The notes under the pieces: generated by a model | The model's database searches: none | The model's input: only the letters and a program-made list of their open reading frames with translations | Told to the model about the DNA's origin: nothing | Shown here: positions 54,582 through 63,768 of the stretch, in pieces | Layout: every line of letters begins with the position of its first letter | Numbering within the stretch: position 1 is the first letter of the stretch | Program-made: the position numbers and the translations under genes | NCBI GenBank assembly: GCA_017848855.1 | Contig: JAFIHF010000034.1 | Coordinates: 1 to 64,000 of the forward strand | Origin: Rhodanobacter denitrificans | Lineage (GTDB): Bacteria; Pseudomonadota; Gammaproteobacteria; Xanthomonadales; Rhodanobacteraceae | DNA: 64,000 nt | Direction: 5' to 3'

Positions 54582-55838
54582 ATGCCCAACACCCAACGCT
54601 GGAAACTCCCCGCCCTTTGCTTCGCCGTCCTCGCCGCCGGCGCGCTGCTCGGCTGGCTGGCCGGCGGCCGCGTCGCGGCTGGCGTGGCGATCGTCGCCGT
54701 GGCGGAAATCGTCTTGCTGCTGACGCGCGAGCGTCATCCGGTGCGCCCCATCATGGCGTCGACCGCCGCCGCGAAACACGACCGCCTCATGACGCGCAAC
54801 CGCCGCCTCGCCTCCAGTCTGCGCGACCTGCGCCGCACCGCCAGCCAGCTGCCCGATGCGGTGGTGCTGCTCGATACCGAACAGCACGTGCGCTGGTTCA
54901 ACCGTGCCGCCGAAAACCTGCTCGGGCTGCATGCCCCGCGCGACCGCGGCGCCACGCTGGGCCAGCGTCTGCCTGCCTCCGAACTGGCCGACTGGCTGCG
55001 CCAGAACGAGCGCGAACCGCTGCACGACACCGTCGCCCCCGGCAAGCCGGACAGCCAGATCAGCGTGAGCCTGCTGCCGTTCGGCCGCCGCCAGCAGGTG
55101 CTGCTGGCGCGCGACACCAGCCACGTCACCCGGCTGGAACAGATGCGCCGCGACTTCGTCGCCAACGTCTCGCACGAACTGCGCACGCCGCTCACCGTGA
55201 TCCACGGCTACCTCGAGCTGATCGATCCCGAGGACGCGCCCGCGCTGGCGCCGGTGCTCGGCGAGATGCGCGCGCAATCCAAGCGCATGGGCCAGATCGT
55301 GGAAGACCTGCTCACCCTGTCGCGACTGGAAACCCAGCACCACGTCGAGGACGAGCGCGTGCCGATGGCGCCGCTGCTGGCCACGCTGCGCAAGGAGGCC
55401 GAGGCGCTCAGCCAGGGCCGCCACACCGTCACCGTGCAGGCCGACGCCGGACTCGACCTGCTCGGCTCGCCGAAGGACCTGCACAGCGCGCTGTCCAACC
55501 TGGTCAGCAATGCGGTGCGCTACACCCCGGCCGGCGGCAGCATCGCGATCCGCTGGCGACGCAGCGGCGACGGCGCGACCTACTCGGTCAGCGACACCGG
55601 CTACGGCATCCCCGCCAGCCATCTCGCCCGGCTCACCGAACGCTTCTACCGGGTTTCCTCCAGCCGCTCGCGCGGCAGCGGCGGCACCGGGCTGGGCCTG
55701 TCCATCGTCAAGCACGTGCTGAGCCTGCACCAGGCGCGGCTGAGCATCGAAAGCGAGCCGGGCCACGGCTCCACCTTCGCCTGCCACTTCGGACCCGAAC
55801 GTTTGCTGACACCAGGCACCGGCCACGACGAAAGCTGA
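54582..55838 (+). CDS. phoR: Phosphate sensor kinase PhoR
   Basis: 418 residues. Two membrane helices (about 9-29 and 33-48), a PAS domain (about 85-185), the H-box H198 (FVANVSHELRTPLT), and the ATPase boxes (NLVSNAVRYTP; GTGLGLSIVKHVL). It phosphorylates PhoB under phosphate limitation, usually together with Pst and PhoU, which are not in the window. ATG 54582. ppk follows after 46 bp. Confidence 0.95.
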   Translation: MPNTQRWKLPALCFAVLAAGALLGWLAGGRVAAGVAIVAVAEIVLLLTRERHPVRPIMASTAAAKHDRLMTRNRRLASSLRDLRRTASQLPDAVVLLDTEQHVRWFNRAAENLLGLHAPRDRGATLGQRLPASELADWLRQNEREPLHDTVAPGKPDSQISVSLLPFGRRQQVLLARDTSHVTRLEQMRRDFVANVSHELRTPLTVIHGYLELIDPEDAPALAPVLGEMRAQSKRMGQIVEDLLTLSRLETQHHVEDERVPMAPLLATLRKEAEALSQGRHTVTVQADAGLDLLGSPKDLHSALSNLVSNAVRYTPAGGSIAIRWRRSGDGATYSVSDTGYGIPASHLARLTERFYRVSSSRSRGSGGTGLGLSIVKHVLSLHQARLSIESEPGHGSTFACHFGPERLLTPGTGHDES

Positions 55839-55884
55839 AGCGCTGCGCGGCACGTCGCGCATCCGCCGGCGCGCATGCGCCAGA

Positions 55885-57987
55885 ATGCAGGCCATGCGAC
55901 GCCCCGACGCCCTCCCGCCCGCCCCCGCCGACCTCGCCGCGCCCGAGCTGTATCTCAGCCGCGAGCTGGCCGCGCTGGAATTCAACTTCCGCGTGCTGGC
56001 GATGGCGCGCGACGCCAGCGTGCCGCTGCTGGAGCGGCTGCGCTTCCTCAGCATCGTGGCGAACAACCTCGACGAGTTCTTCGAGGTGCGCGTGGCGATG
56101 CTCAAGCACCACCATGCCTACGGCTCGGCCGCGCCGGGGCCGGACGGCCTGTCGCCGCCGGAGCTGCTCGCGCGCATCCGCGCCCGCGTGCTGGAGCTGG
56201 TCGCCGAGCAGTATGCGATCTGGCAGCAGGAGCTGCGCCCGCAGCTGGAGGCCGAGCACATCCGCGTGCTCACCCGCGCGCAATGGAGCGCACGCCAGCG
56301 ACGCTGGCTGCAGGGCTATTTCGAGCACGAGGTGCTGCCGGTGCTCTCGCCCCTGGGGCTGGACCCGGCGCATCCGTTCCCGCGCATCCTCAACAAGACG
56401 CTGAACATCGCGGTGGTGCTGAAGGGCCGCGACGCGTTCGGCCACGAGGGCCACATGGCGCTGGTGCGCGCGCCGCGCTCGCTGCCGCGGATCATCCGCC
56501 TGCCCGCCGAGGTGTGCGGCGAGGGCGACCACTTCGTGTTCCTCGCCGAGCTGCTGCAGGCCTTCGTCGACCTGATGTTCCCCGGCTTCAAGGTGGTCGG
56601 CTCCTACCAGTTCCGCGTCACCCGCAACAGCGAGCTGATGGTGGAGGAGGCCGAGGTGGACAACCTCGCCCGCGCGCTCAGCGAGGAACTGGTGGGGCGC
56701 GGCTACGCGCGGCCGGTGCGGCTGGAGATCGCGAACGATTGCCCGCAGGCGATCACCGCGATGCTGACGCAGAACTTCCAGCTGGAGGAGGCCGACGTCT
56801 ACCGCTGCGACGGCCCGGTCAACATCATCCGCGCCGGGCTGATCTGCGACTGGCTGGAGCGCCCCGAGCTGAAGTACCCGCGCTTCACCCCGCAGCTGCC
56901 GGCCGGGCTGGAGGGCAGCCGCGACAAGTTCGAGCAGATCGCCCAGCGCGACGTGCTGCTGCACCACCCCTACCAGAGCTTCGCCGCGGTGGTGGACCTG
57001 CTGCGCCAGGCCAGCACCGACCCCAAGGTGCTGGCGATCAAGCAGACCCTGTACCGCGCCGGCGAGGACACGCCGCTGGTGGACCTGCTGGTGGAAGCCG
57101 CGCGCCACGGCAAGGACGTCACCGTGGTGATCGAGCTGCGCGCGCGCTTCGACGAGGAGGCCAACATCCGCCTCGCCACGCGCCTGCAGGAAGCCGGCGT
57201 GCAGGTGGTGTACGGCGTGGTGGGCTACAAGACCCACGCCAAGATGATGCTGATCGTGCGCCGCGAGGGCGACACGCTGCGCCGCTACGCGCACCTCTCC
57301 ACCGGCAACTACCACCAGATCAACAGCCGCACCTACACCGACATCGGCCTGATGACTGCCGATCCGGAGATCGGCGAGGACCTGCACAAGGTGTTCCAGC
57401 AACTCTCCGGCCTCGGCCCGCGGATCGCGCTGAAGCGCCTGCTGCATTCGCCGTTCACGCTCTACACCGGCGTGATGGAACGCATCGCGCGCGAAACGGA
57501 ACTCGCGCGCGCCGGCCGCCCCGCGCGCATCGTGGCCAAGCTCAACGCGCTGAACGAGGCGCACGTGATCGAGGCGCTGTACCGCGCCTCGCAGGCCGGC
57601 GTGGAGATCGACCTGATCGTGCGCGGCGCCTGCACCCTGCGCCCCGGCCTGCCCGGCGTCTCCGAACGCATCCGCGTGCGCTCCATCGTCGGCCGCTTCC
57701 TCGAACACAGCCGCGTGTACTGGTTCGGCAACGACGGCACGCCCGAGCTCTACTGCGCCAGCGCCGACTGGATGGAACGCAACCTGATGCGGCGCATCGA
57801 GATCGCCTTCCCGATCCGCGACCCCGAACTCGCCGCGCGCGTCTACGCGGAAACCCTCGCCAACGGCCTGGCCGACAACACCCAGGCCTGGCTGCTGGAC
57901 GCCAATGGCCGCTACCACCGCGCCACGCCGGGCCGGCACGCGCCCTACAGTGCGCAACAGGCGCTGCTGGACAAGCTGTGTCCGTGA
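55885..57987 (+). CDS. ppk: Polyphosphate kinase 1
   Basis: 700 residues, full length for PPK1. The N-terminal head has ELAALEFNFRVLAMA and IVANNLDEFFEVRVA; the phospho-histidine is H451 (GYKTHAKMMLI), and a second conserved histidine lies near 605. It builds polyphosphate from ATP at the membrane. It follows phoBR in one direction and is likely part of their transcription unit. ATG 55885 or 55894. ppx is 2.4 kb away, beyond two toxin-antitoxin pairs. Confidence 0.96.
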   Translation: MQAMRRPDALPPAPADLAAPELYLSRELAALEFNFRVLAMARDASVPLLERLRFLSIVANNLDEFFEVRVAMLKHHHAYGSAAPGPDGLSPPELLARIRARVLELVAEQYAIWQQELRPQLEAEHIRVLTRAQWSARQRRWLQGYFEHEVLPVLSPLGLDPAHPFPRILNKTLNIAVVLKGRDAFGHEGHMALVRAPRSLPRIIRLPAEVCGEGDHFVFLAELLQAFVDLMFPGFKVVGSYQFRVTRNSELMVEEAEVDNLARALSEELVGRGYARPVRLEIANDCPQAITAMLTQNFQLEEADVYRCDGPVNIIRAGLICDWLERPELKYPRFTPQLPAGLEGSRDKFEQIAQRDVLLHHPYQSFAAVVDLLRQASTDPKVLAIKQTLYRAGEDTPLVDLLVEAARHGKDVTVVIELRARFDEEANIRLATRLQEAGVQVVYGVVGYKTHAKMMLIVRREGDTLRRYAHLSTGNYHQINSRTYTDIGLMTADPEIGEDLHKVFQQLSGLGPRIALKRLLHSPFTLYTGVMERIARETELARAGRPARIVAKLNALNEAHVIEALYRASQAGVEIDLIVRGACTLRPGLPGVSERIRVRSIVGRFLEHSRVYWFGNDGTPELYCASADWMERNLMRRIEIAFPIRDPELAARVYAETLANGLADNTQAWLLDANGRYHRATPGRHAPYSAQQALLDKLCP

Positions 57988-58054
57988 GCGTGGCGATGCA
58001 ACATGGCCCCATCTGCGCTTGCGCATCCGGAAGTGCCATTTTAGTATCACTCGC

Positions 58055-58312
58055 ATGCGTACCGAACTCGTCACCACGCTCAAGCGCCAGGCCACCGAAC
58101 TGCTCTCGGACATCGAGCGCGACCGGGAGCCGATCCTGATCACCCAGCACGGCTTGCCCAGCGCGTATCTGGTGGACGTGGAGAGCTACGAGCTGCTGCA
58201 GCAGCGCATGGCGATACTCGAAGGCATCGCCCGCGGCGAGCAGGCCGTGGCCGAGGGCCGCACCGCGACGCATGCACAAGCCAGGGAACGGCTCGGCAGA
58301 TGGCTGAAATAA
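58055..58312 (+). CDS. Phd/YefM-family antitoxin
   Basis: 85 residues with the family fold: TTLKRQATELLSDIERDREPILITQHGLPSAYLVDVESYELL in two halves (DNA-binding part and then GLPSAYL). A basic-acidic tail would cover the toxin. Its 3' end overlaps the toxin gene by 13 bp. A TTTTAGTATCAC stretch 16 bp upstream may hold its -10. It represses its own promoter in such systems. Confidence 0.87.
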   Translation: MRTELVTTLKRQATELLSDIERDREPILITQHGLPSAYLVDVESYELLQQRMAILEGIARGEQAVAEGRTATHAQARERLGRWLK

Positions 58313-58620
58313 TCTGGACCGAACCGGCGCTGGCCGACCTGGAAGCCATCGCCGACTACATCGCACTGGAGAACCCGCTGGCCGCAGCGGGAGTCGTGCA
58401 GCGCGTTTTCCGCCACGTCGAGCAGCTCGCCGATCACCCGGACAGCGGCAGCCGGCCGCAGGAACTCGGGCGTTCGCGCTATCGCCAAATCGTCGAGCCT
58501 CCCTGCCGCGTGTTCTACCGCCACGACGACCGAAACGTGTACGTGCTGCATGTCATGCGCACCGAACGGCTGCTGCGCAAGGGCAAGCTTGCCGCGCGCT
58601 CCAGAGGCGTCAAGAGCTGA
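58300..58620 (+). CDS. ParE/RelE-family toxin
   Basis: 106 residues: WTEPALADLEAIADYIALENPLAA, a middle GSRPQELGRSRYRQIVE and the late basic CRVFYRHDDRNVYVLHVMRTERLL (quoted in part), which is the ParE plan. Whether it poisons gyrase or cuts mRNA is not clear from sequence. ATG overlaps the antitoxin end. Its stop TGA at 58618 overlaps an unrelated ATG, but the next real gene starts at 58761. Confidence 0.9.
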   Translation: MAEIIWTEPALADLEAIADYIALENPLAAAGVVQRVFRHVEQLADHPDSGSRPQELGRSRYRQIVEPPCRVFYRHDDRNVYVLHVMRTERLLRKGKLAARSRGVKS

Positions 58621-58760
58621 TGGAATACGCGCCGGGTCGCGCAACGTTCATGCAAAACAGGAAGCGGAGTACTTTCTCCCTGATTGCGGGCCTCGCTTTG
58701 CGCGGCGATACAGCAGCCATGCGCAAGCCACCTCCGCTTTTCCCGACCAGGAGATTTGCC

Positions 58761-59417
58761 ATGCGGGTTTGGATCGCGTTGCTGTTGCTGCTGGCCACCA
58801 CCCGTGCACTCGCCGTGGAGCCGTGCACGTGCCGGAACGGGCTCTTTCCATCCTTCGAAGGCGTTCGCGCCGGCGAGATAGCGCCGGAGCACGACCGCGT
58901 GCATTTTCGGAACGACGACAAGGGCTGTCCCGAGAACGCGAGCTGCGTGGAGAAGGCCTACCTGGTACCCGGCAACAAGGTGTTGCTGGCACAGGCGACG
59001 GATGGCTGGGCGTGCGTGTGGTATTTCGGCCAACGGCAGGAGTTCGTGGGCTGGCTGCCGGCCGACGCGGTGCGGACGCTGCCCGAAACGCTCCCGCAAC
59101 TGTCGGACTGGGTGGGCACCTGGCTCCCGAGCGCAGGGGACGACCGGATCGAGATCAAGCTCGCCGCAGACGGCAAACTGCGAGTATCCGGCAAGGCTTA
59201 TTGGCAGGGCGGGCCAGACGGCGACGTGGTGCACGAAGGCGGCATCGATGGCACGGCCACGCCGAACGGCAACCGGCTGACCGTGGCGGAAGGCACGAAC
59301 GCTGACGACTGCGTCGCGAAATTCCAGTGGGTCGACGGCAACCTCGTGGTCTCGGACAACCACAACTGCGGCGGGGTCAACGTGAACTTCGACGACGTGT
59401 ATCGCCGCGCGCGTTGA
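58761..59417 (+). CDS. Secreted hypothetical protein with six cysteines
   Basis: 218 residues with signal peptide (MRVWIALLLLLATTRALA, cleavage near 18). The mature N-terminus has PCTCRNG; ENASC, WACVWYF and DDC ... HNCGG follow, so disulfides are probable. A segment near 110-215 looks like a small beta-barrel. No family recognised. The start has a CCAGGAG site. It sits between two toxin-antitoxin pairs and may be cargo of a small island. Confidence 0.7.
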   Translation: MRVWIALLLLLATTRALAVEPCTCRNGLFPSFEGVRAGEIAPEHDRVHFRNDDKGCPENASCVEKAYLVPGNKVLLAQATDGWACVWYFGQRQEFVGWLPADAVRTLPETLPQLSDWVGTWLPSAGDDRIEIKLAADGKLRVSGKAYWQGGPDGDVVHEGGIDGTATPNGNRLTVAEGTNADDCVAKFQWVDGNLVVSDNHNCGGVNVNFDDVYRRAR

Positions 59418-59453
59418 AGATTCGGCACTCTGTTCGAGCCAGCTAGGCGGCGA

Positions 59454-59897
59454 TCAGGACGCCTGCTCCAACGCCTCGATCGCCTGTGCCGGCGTGAGCA
59501 GCGCGATGCCGCGCAAGGGCGCCAGCGAAAGCAGGTCGTCGTCGCCGGTGACCAAGGCGTCGGCCTTGGCGCCCAGAGCCAGGTGCAGGAAGGGCAGATC
59601 GTGCGGGTCGCGGCACGCTGGTGTCGCAGGTGGCGGATCGGGAATCCGCACCACCTGCGTCCACGGCAGGTAGTCCGCCAGCAGTTCGTGTTGCTCCGCA
59701 TGCTTCAGCTTGAATTTCGGGTAGGCGAGCACGCGGATCAGTTCCGAGGCCGTGGCGCGGCTGACCAGCGGCGTGAACAGCCCGGCTTGCCAAGCCAGGC
59801 GCAGCCGCCCGCTCACGCCGCCAGGCCGGATCAGGGCCGACAGCACGGCGTTGGTGTCGAGCACCCAGCGCAGCTCCTTGCGCACGGGTGCGCTCAC
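59454..59897 (-). CDS. PIN-domain toxin (VapC-like)
   Basis: 147 residues. RWVLDTNAVLSALI gives D14; later ELIRVL and the DPHDLPFLHLA and VTGDDDLLSL stretches give the other acidic metal ligands. This is the COG1569/PF13470 type, an RNase that stops growth when free of its partner. The AbrB-type gene upstream overlaps by ATGA. Unusual PIN toxins of this type are often chromosomal and less studied than VapC. Confidence 0.9.
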   Translation of the reverse strand: MSAPVRKELRWVLDTNAVLSALIRPGGVSGRLRLAWQAGLFTPLVSRATASELIRVLAYPKFKLKHAEQHELLADYLPWTQVVRIPDPPPATPACRDPHDLPFLHLALGAKADALVTGDDDLLSLAPLRGIALLTPAQAIEALEQAS

Positions 59898-60211
59898 GGC
59901 TTGCGCGGCTTCGCGGGCGGGTGTTTGCGCGTGGTCCTGGCGCGGTAGTCACCTTGCGCCTCGGCCACCCGCACCGTCTTGGCGGACGCAGGCTGCTTGC
60001 GCACCCACGCCACCGCGGCGGCCAGATCGTCGTCGCCCAGGTCGAGCTCGGCCAGCTTGGCGCGCACGGCATCCGCGCGCTGGAAGCGTACTGGCGTCAG
60101 CACCAGTTGCCCTGCGCGCGCCTCGACTTCGAAGTATTCCGCGTTGCCGGCGGCCTCGACTGCGGCCTTGGGCAGGGTGAGCTGGTTCTTGGCGGTCAGC
60201 TTGGCGAGCAT
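59894..60211 (-). CDS. AbrB/SpoVT-type antitoxin
   Basis: 105 residues. The MLAKLTAKNQLTLPKAAVEA start is the swapped-hairpin AbrB DNA-binding fold; the rest (AKLAELDLGDDDLAAAVAWVR) would grip the PIN toxin. The C-terminal tail is lysine/arginine/proline-rich. The ATG is set at 60211 from the fold; upstream sequence is not protein-like. Transcribed towards the toxin; divergent from ppx. Confidence 0.85.
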   Translation of the reverse strand: MLAKLTAKNQLTLPKAAVEAAGNAEYFEVEARAGQLVLTPVRFQRADAVRAKLAELDLGDDDLAAAVAWVRKQPASAKTVRVAEAQGDYRARTTRKHPPAKPRKP

Positions 60212-60375
60212 GGCAAGGTCCTCGAGTAAGGAAACCTTACCCCCAATCGCGATGGCTGTCGAATCGATGGCGCCGGCCGCGGCCGGCGCAGAACCCCACG
60301 GCCACGATGCCAAGCCCCGCACGAATACGGCATGATGTGCGCTGCAACACGCCCCGCGCCGACAAGGACCCCCGC

Positions 60376-61893
60376 TTGAGCCAAGCCGACCAGACCCCGA
60401 TCCGCGACGGCGAACTGCTCGCCGCGGTGGACATGGGCTCGAACAGCTTCCACCTGATCGTGGCGCGCATGGAGCACGGCGAGCCGCGGGTGATCGACCG
60501 CCTGCGCGACAGCGTGCGCATGGCCGCCGGCCTGCGCAGCGACGGTTCGCTGGACGCCGACCGCCGCGCCCGCGCGCTGGATTGCCTCGCCCGCTTCGGC
60601 CAGCGCATCGCCGGCCTGCCCTCGCAACGGGTGCGCGCGGTGGCCACCAACACGGTGCGTCGGCTGGCGGCGCCGCAGGCTTTCCTCGGCGCCGCCGAGG
60701 CCGCGCTGGGGCATCCGATCGAGGTGGTTTCCGGCCGCGAGGAGGGCCGCCTGATCTTCCTCGGCGCCGCGCACGACCTGCCCGCCTCGCGCGAGCCGCG
60801 GCTGGTGATGGACGTGGGCGGCGGCAGCACCGAGTTCATCATCGGCCGCGGCCTCGCGCCGCTGCACACCGAGAGCGTGCAGGCCGGCTGCATCGCCTCC
60901 ACGCTGCGCTTCTTCCCCGGCGGCAAGCTCAACCGCAAGCGCTGGCAGCGCGCGCGCGGCGAGATCGGCGTGCTGCTGCAGCAATTCGCCGAGGACTACC
61001 GCGAGTCGGGCTGGCAGGAGGCCTACGGCTCCTCCGGCAGCGCCAAGGCGATCGGCGCGGTGGTGCAGGCGATGAAGCTCACCGACGACGGCATCACGCC
61101 CGCCGCGCTGGCCGGGTTGCGCGACGCGATCCTCGCGCAGGGCACGATCGCCGCGCTGAAGCTGCCCGGCCTGGTGGAGGAACGCGCACCGGTGCTCGCC
61201 GGCGCGGTGGTGATCTTCGAGGCCGCGTTCGAGGCGCTGGGCATCGCGCGCATGCGCGTGTGCGAAAGCTCGATGCGCGAAGGCCTGCTGTGGGACCTGC
61301 TCGGCCGCGTCGCCGGCAGCGACCCGCGCACCGGCAGCATCGACGCGCTGGCCAGCCGTTACGGCGTGGACCGCGCCCAGGCGCGGCGGGTGGAGTCCAC
61401 CGCGCTGCAGCTGTTCGACCAGGTGGCGAAGGCGTGGAAGCTGGACGGCGAGGCGCGCGAGTGGCTGTCCTGGGCCGCGCGCGTGCACGAGATCGGCCTC
61501 GCCATCGCGCACAGCCAGCACCACCACCACGGCGCCTACATCCTGCGCCACGCCGACCTCGCCGGCTTCTCGCGGCAGGAGCAGCAACTGCTCGCCGCGG
61601 TGGTCGAGATGCACCGACGCAAGCCGGACAAGGCGGCGATCGCCGTGCTGCCGCAGCGCTACCGCCAGCTGGCTCGCTACACCACCGCTCTGCTGCGCCT
61701 CGCGGTGCTGTTCCGCCGCGGCCGCCGCGCCGAATCGCTGCCGCCGATGAAGCTCGCCGCCACCCGCCAGCGGCTGCGCCTCACGCTGCCCGCCGTGTGG
61801 CTGGAGCAGCACCCGCTCAGCGAGGCCGACCTGCAGCAGGAACAGGCACCGATGGGCGAGCTGGGGTTGGAGCTGGAGCTGTCTGCGAATTGA
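60376..61893 (+). CDS. ppx: Exopolyphosphatase (Ppx/GppA family)
   Basis: 505 residues with TTG start (AAGGA site), close to E. coli Ppx (513). LAAVDMGSNSFHLIVAR, GREEGRLIFLG and VMDVGGGSTEFI form the ASKHA phosphatase site; the C-terminal HD-like part has HEIGLAIAHSQHHHHGAYIL. It removes end phosphates from polyphosphate. The start is uncertain because the frame opens at ATG 60307, but that lead is not family-like. Facing away from the PIN/AbrB pair. Confidence 0.94.
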   Translation: MSQADQTPIRDGELLAAVDMGSNSFHLIVARMEHGEPRVIDRLRDSVRMAAGLRSDGSLDADRRARALDCLARFGQRIAGLPSQRVRAVATNTVRRLAAPQAFLGAAEAALGHPIEVVSGREEGRLIFLGAAHDLPASREPRLVMDVGGGSTEFIIGRGLAPLHTESVQAGCIASTLRFFPGGKLNRKRWQRARGEIGVLLQQFAEDYRESGWQEAYGSSGSAKAIGAVVQAMKLTDDGITPAALAGLRDAILAQGTIAALKLPGLVEERAPVLAGAVVIFEAAFEALGIARMRVCESSMREGLLWDLLGRVAGSDPRTGSIDALASRYGVDRAQARRVESTALQLFDQVAKAWKLDGEAREWLSWAARVHEIGLAIAHSQHHHHGAYILRHADLAGFSRQEQQLLAAVVEMHRRKPDKAAIAVLPQRYRQLARYTTALLRLAVLFRRGRRAESLPPMKLAATRQRLRLTLPAVWLEQHPLSEADLQQEQAPMGELGLELELSAN

Positions 61894-61895
61894 TT

Positions 61896-62075
61896 TTTGC
61901 GATTCGTCCATGATCGCGAGGATCAAACGGGCTGCAAGCCATGGCCGCACTCCGGTACTAGTGCGATTCGTCCTGAATCGCCGTAGATTGGCAGGTAACG
62001 GCAAGCTTCAAGCTCTCGCCCTGCCCTCACGCTACCAGCGGCCATCCATGGCCGCACTCCTCAAAACACCCCCTG
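61896..62075. repeat. Two tandem 100-bp-family repeat units after ppx
   Basis: A short unit (about 61898-61957, ending CCATGGCCGCACT) and a full unit (about 61960-62066, TGCGATTCGTCCTGAATCGC ... GGCCATCCATGGCCGCACT). Same family as 27275 and 39379. No gene. The stretch to 62143 shows nothing further. Confidence 0.75.
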
Positions 62076-62143
62076 AACTCTCAAAGGCACACGTACCATT
62101 GCGGCCGCGTATCATGCGCGGACACCACGAAGCATCCGACGCC

Positions 62144-62848
62144 ATGCCCAAGCTCAAGCTCGCCCTGCTGCTCCTGCTCGCCGCCCTGTTCGCGCCTGCG
62201 CTGTGGGCGCAGGAAGCCAAACCCGCGTCCGCCGCGGCGAATCCCGAGGTGGTGCTGCACACCTCGCAGGGCGACATCACGCTGGAGCTGTATCCGGACA
62301 AGGCGCCGAAGAGCGTGGCGAATTTCCTGCAGTACGTGCGCGACGGCTTCTACGCCGGCACGGTGTTCCACCGCGCGATCCCCGGCTACCTGGTGCAGGG
62401 CGGCCTGTACACGCGCGAGCTGCAGCCGCGGCGCACCCGCCCGGCGATCCAGAGCGAGGCGGACAACGGCCTCTCCAACCTGCGCGGCACCGTCGCGGTG
62501 GCGCGCGGCGCCGATCCGAACTCCGGTACCGCGCAGTTCTTCATCAACCTGGTCGACAACCGCCGGCTGGATTTCGTGGGCAACCAGAGCGGCCTCACCT
62601 GGGGCTACGCGGTGTTCGGCAAGGTCGTCAAGGGCATGGACGTGGTGGACAAGATCGCTGCCCTGCCCACCCGCGGCATCGGCCCGTTCGCCGCCGACGT
62701 GCCCAACCCGCTGGTGGTGATCGAGAGCGCGCAGGTGGTCGGCGAGGCCGTGCCCGCCGCCGCGGCCAGCGCGCCAGCCCCGGTCGAACCCGCCGCCGCG
62801 CCCAAACCGGCGAAGCGCAGTGCGCGCAAGTCTGCGCATGGCGGCTGA
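62144..62848 (+). CDS. Periplasmic cyclophilin-type peptidyl-prolyl isomerase
   Basis: 234 residues with signal peptide (LALLLLLAALFAPALWA, cleavage near 23). The cyclophilin core has FHRAIPGYLVQGG and NSGTAQFFINL with the active-site arginine and phenylalanine; the C-terminal tail is alanine/proline/lysine-rich (AAASAPAPVEPAAAPKPAK). It speeds proline isomerisation in the periplasm. It is near PpiA in kind. Start ATG 62144. lpxH follows 6 bp on. Confidence 0.93.
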   Translation: MPKLKLALLLLLAALFAPALWAQEAKPASAAANPEVVLHTSQGDITLELYPDKAPKSVANFLQYVRDGFYAGTVFHRAIPGYLVQGGLYTRELQPRRTRPAIQSEADNGLSNLRGTVAVARGADPNSGTAQFFINLVDNRRLDFVGNQSGLTWGYAVFGKVVKGMDVVDKIAALPTRGIGPFAADVPNPLVVIESAQVVGEAVPAAAASAPAPVEPAAAPKPAKRSARKSAHGG

Positions 62849-62854
62849 GGTTCC

Positions 62855-63592
62855 ATGAGCACGCTGTTCATCGCCGACCTGCATCTGGACGACAGTCGGC
62901 CGCGGATCACCGAACTGTTCGAACGCTACCTCGCCAGCGACGAGGTGCGCCGCGCCGACGCGCTGTACATCCTCGGCGACCTCGTCGAGGTGTGGGTCGG
63001 CGACGACGACGACGCCGAGCTGCCGCAGCGCATCGCCGCCGCCACCCGCGCGGTGCGCGAAGCCGGCGTGCCGGTCTACTTCATGGTCGGCAACCGCGAC
63101 TTCCTGCTCGGCGAGGATTACGCTCGCCGCGCCGGTTTCGATCTGCTCGCCGACGGCAGCGTGCACACGCTGTACGGCCGCCCCACCCTGCTGATGCACG
63201 GCGACGTGCTGTGCACCGACGACGTGGCTTACCAGTCCGTGCGCAAGCAGGTGCGCACGCCGGAATGGAAGGCGCAGATCCTCGCCATGCCCTTGGCAGC
63301 ACGCCGCGCCTTCGCCGCGAAATCGCGCGCAGAAAGCCGCGCGCACACCGGCAGCGCGATGGAGGCCATCATGGACGTCAACGCCGACGCGGTGGCGCAG
63401 GCCATGCGTGCGGCCGGCACCACGCGGCTGATCCACGGCCACACCCACCGCCCCGCGATCCACCGCTTCGAACTCGACGGCGCCCCCGCCGAACGCATCG
63501 TGCTGGGCGACTGGTACGAACAGGGCTCGGTGCTGCGCGTGGATGCCGGCGGCGTGGAGCTGCGCGGCCTTTCATTGAGCGAAAACCCGTAG
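62855..63592 (+). CDS. lpxH: UDP-2,3-diacylglucosamine hydrolase
   Basis: 245 residues, calcineurin-type metallophosphatase. FIADLHLDDSRP, GDLVEVWVGDDD, GNRDFLLG, HGDVLCTDD and IHGHTHRP supply the metal ligands. It cleaves UDP-diacylglucosamine to lipid X in lipid A synthesis. Gap to the cyclophilin is 6 bp. Its TAG stop is formed by the first bases of a GTAG REP (63589 on). Confidence 0.96.
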   Translation: MSTLFIADLHLDDSRPRITELFERYLASDEVRRADALYILGDLVEVWVGDDDDAELPQRIAAATRAVREAGVPVYFMVGNRDFLLGEDYARRAGFDLLADGSVHTLYGRPTLLMHGDVLCTDDVAYQSVRKQVRTPEWKAQILAMPLAARRAFAAKSRAESRAHTGSAMEAIMDVNADAVAQAMRAAGTTRLIHGHTHRPAIHRFELDGAPAERIVLGDWYEQGSVLRVDAGGVELRGLSLSENP

Positions 63593-63725
63593 GAACGCAC
63601 CCTGTGCGCGAAAACGGGAAGTGAGTGAAGAGGAGTGAGAAGCGAGAGAGAGCGTACAGCTCGCGCCTTGGGCTTTTCTCTCACTCCTCACTCCTTGTCA
63701 GTCGCGCACAGGGTGCGCTCCTACA
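63588..63725. repeat. GTAG-type REP pair at the lpxH end
   Basis: Left arm 63589-63610 (GTAGGAACGCACCCTGTGCGC) and right arm 63703-63725 are inverted copies with one mismatch, and the same family as 34922-35001. Between them lie short purine-rich inverted sequences (GAGGAGTGAGAAGCGAGAG / CTCTCACTCCTCACTCC). Confidence 0.88.
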
Positions 63726-63768
63726 TGGCCGCCCGTTTGACCTTCGCGATCAGGGACGATCGCAAAAA

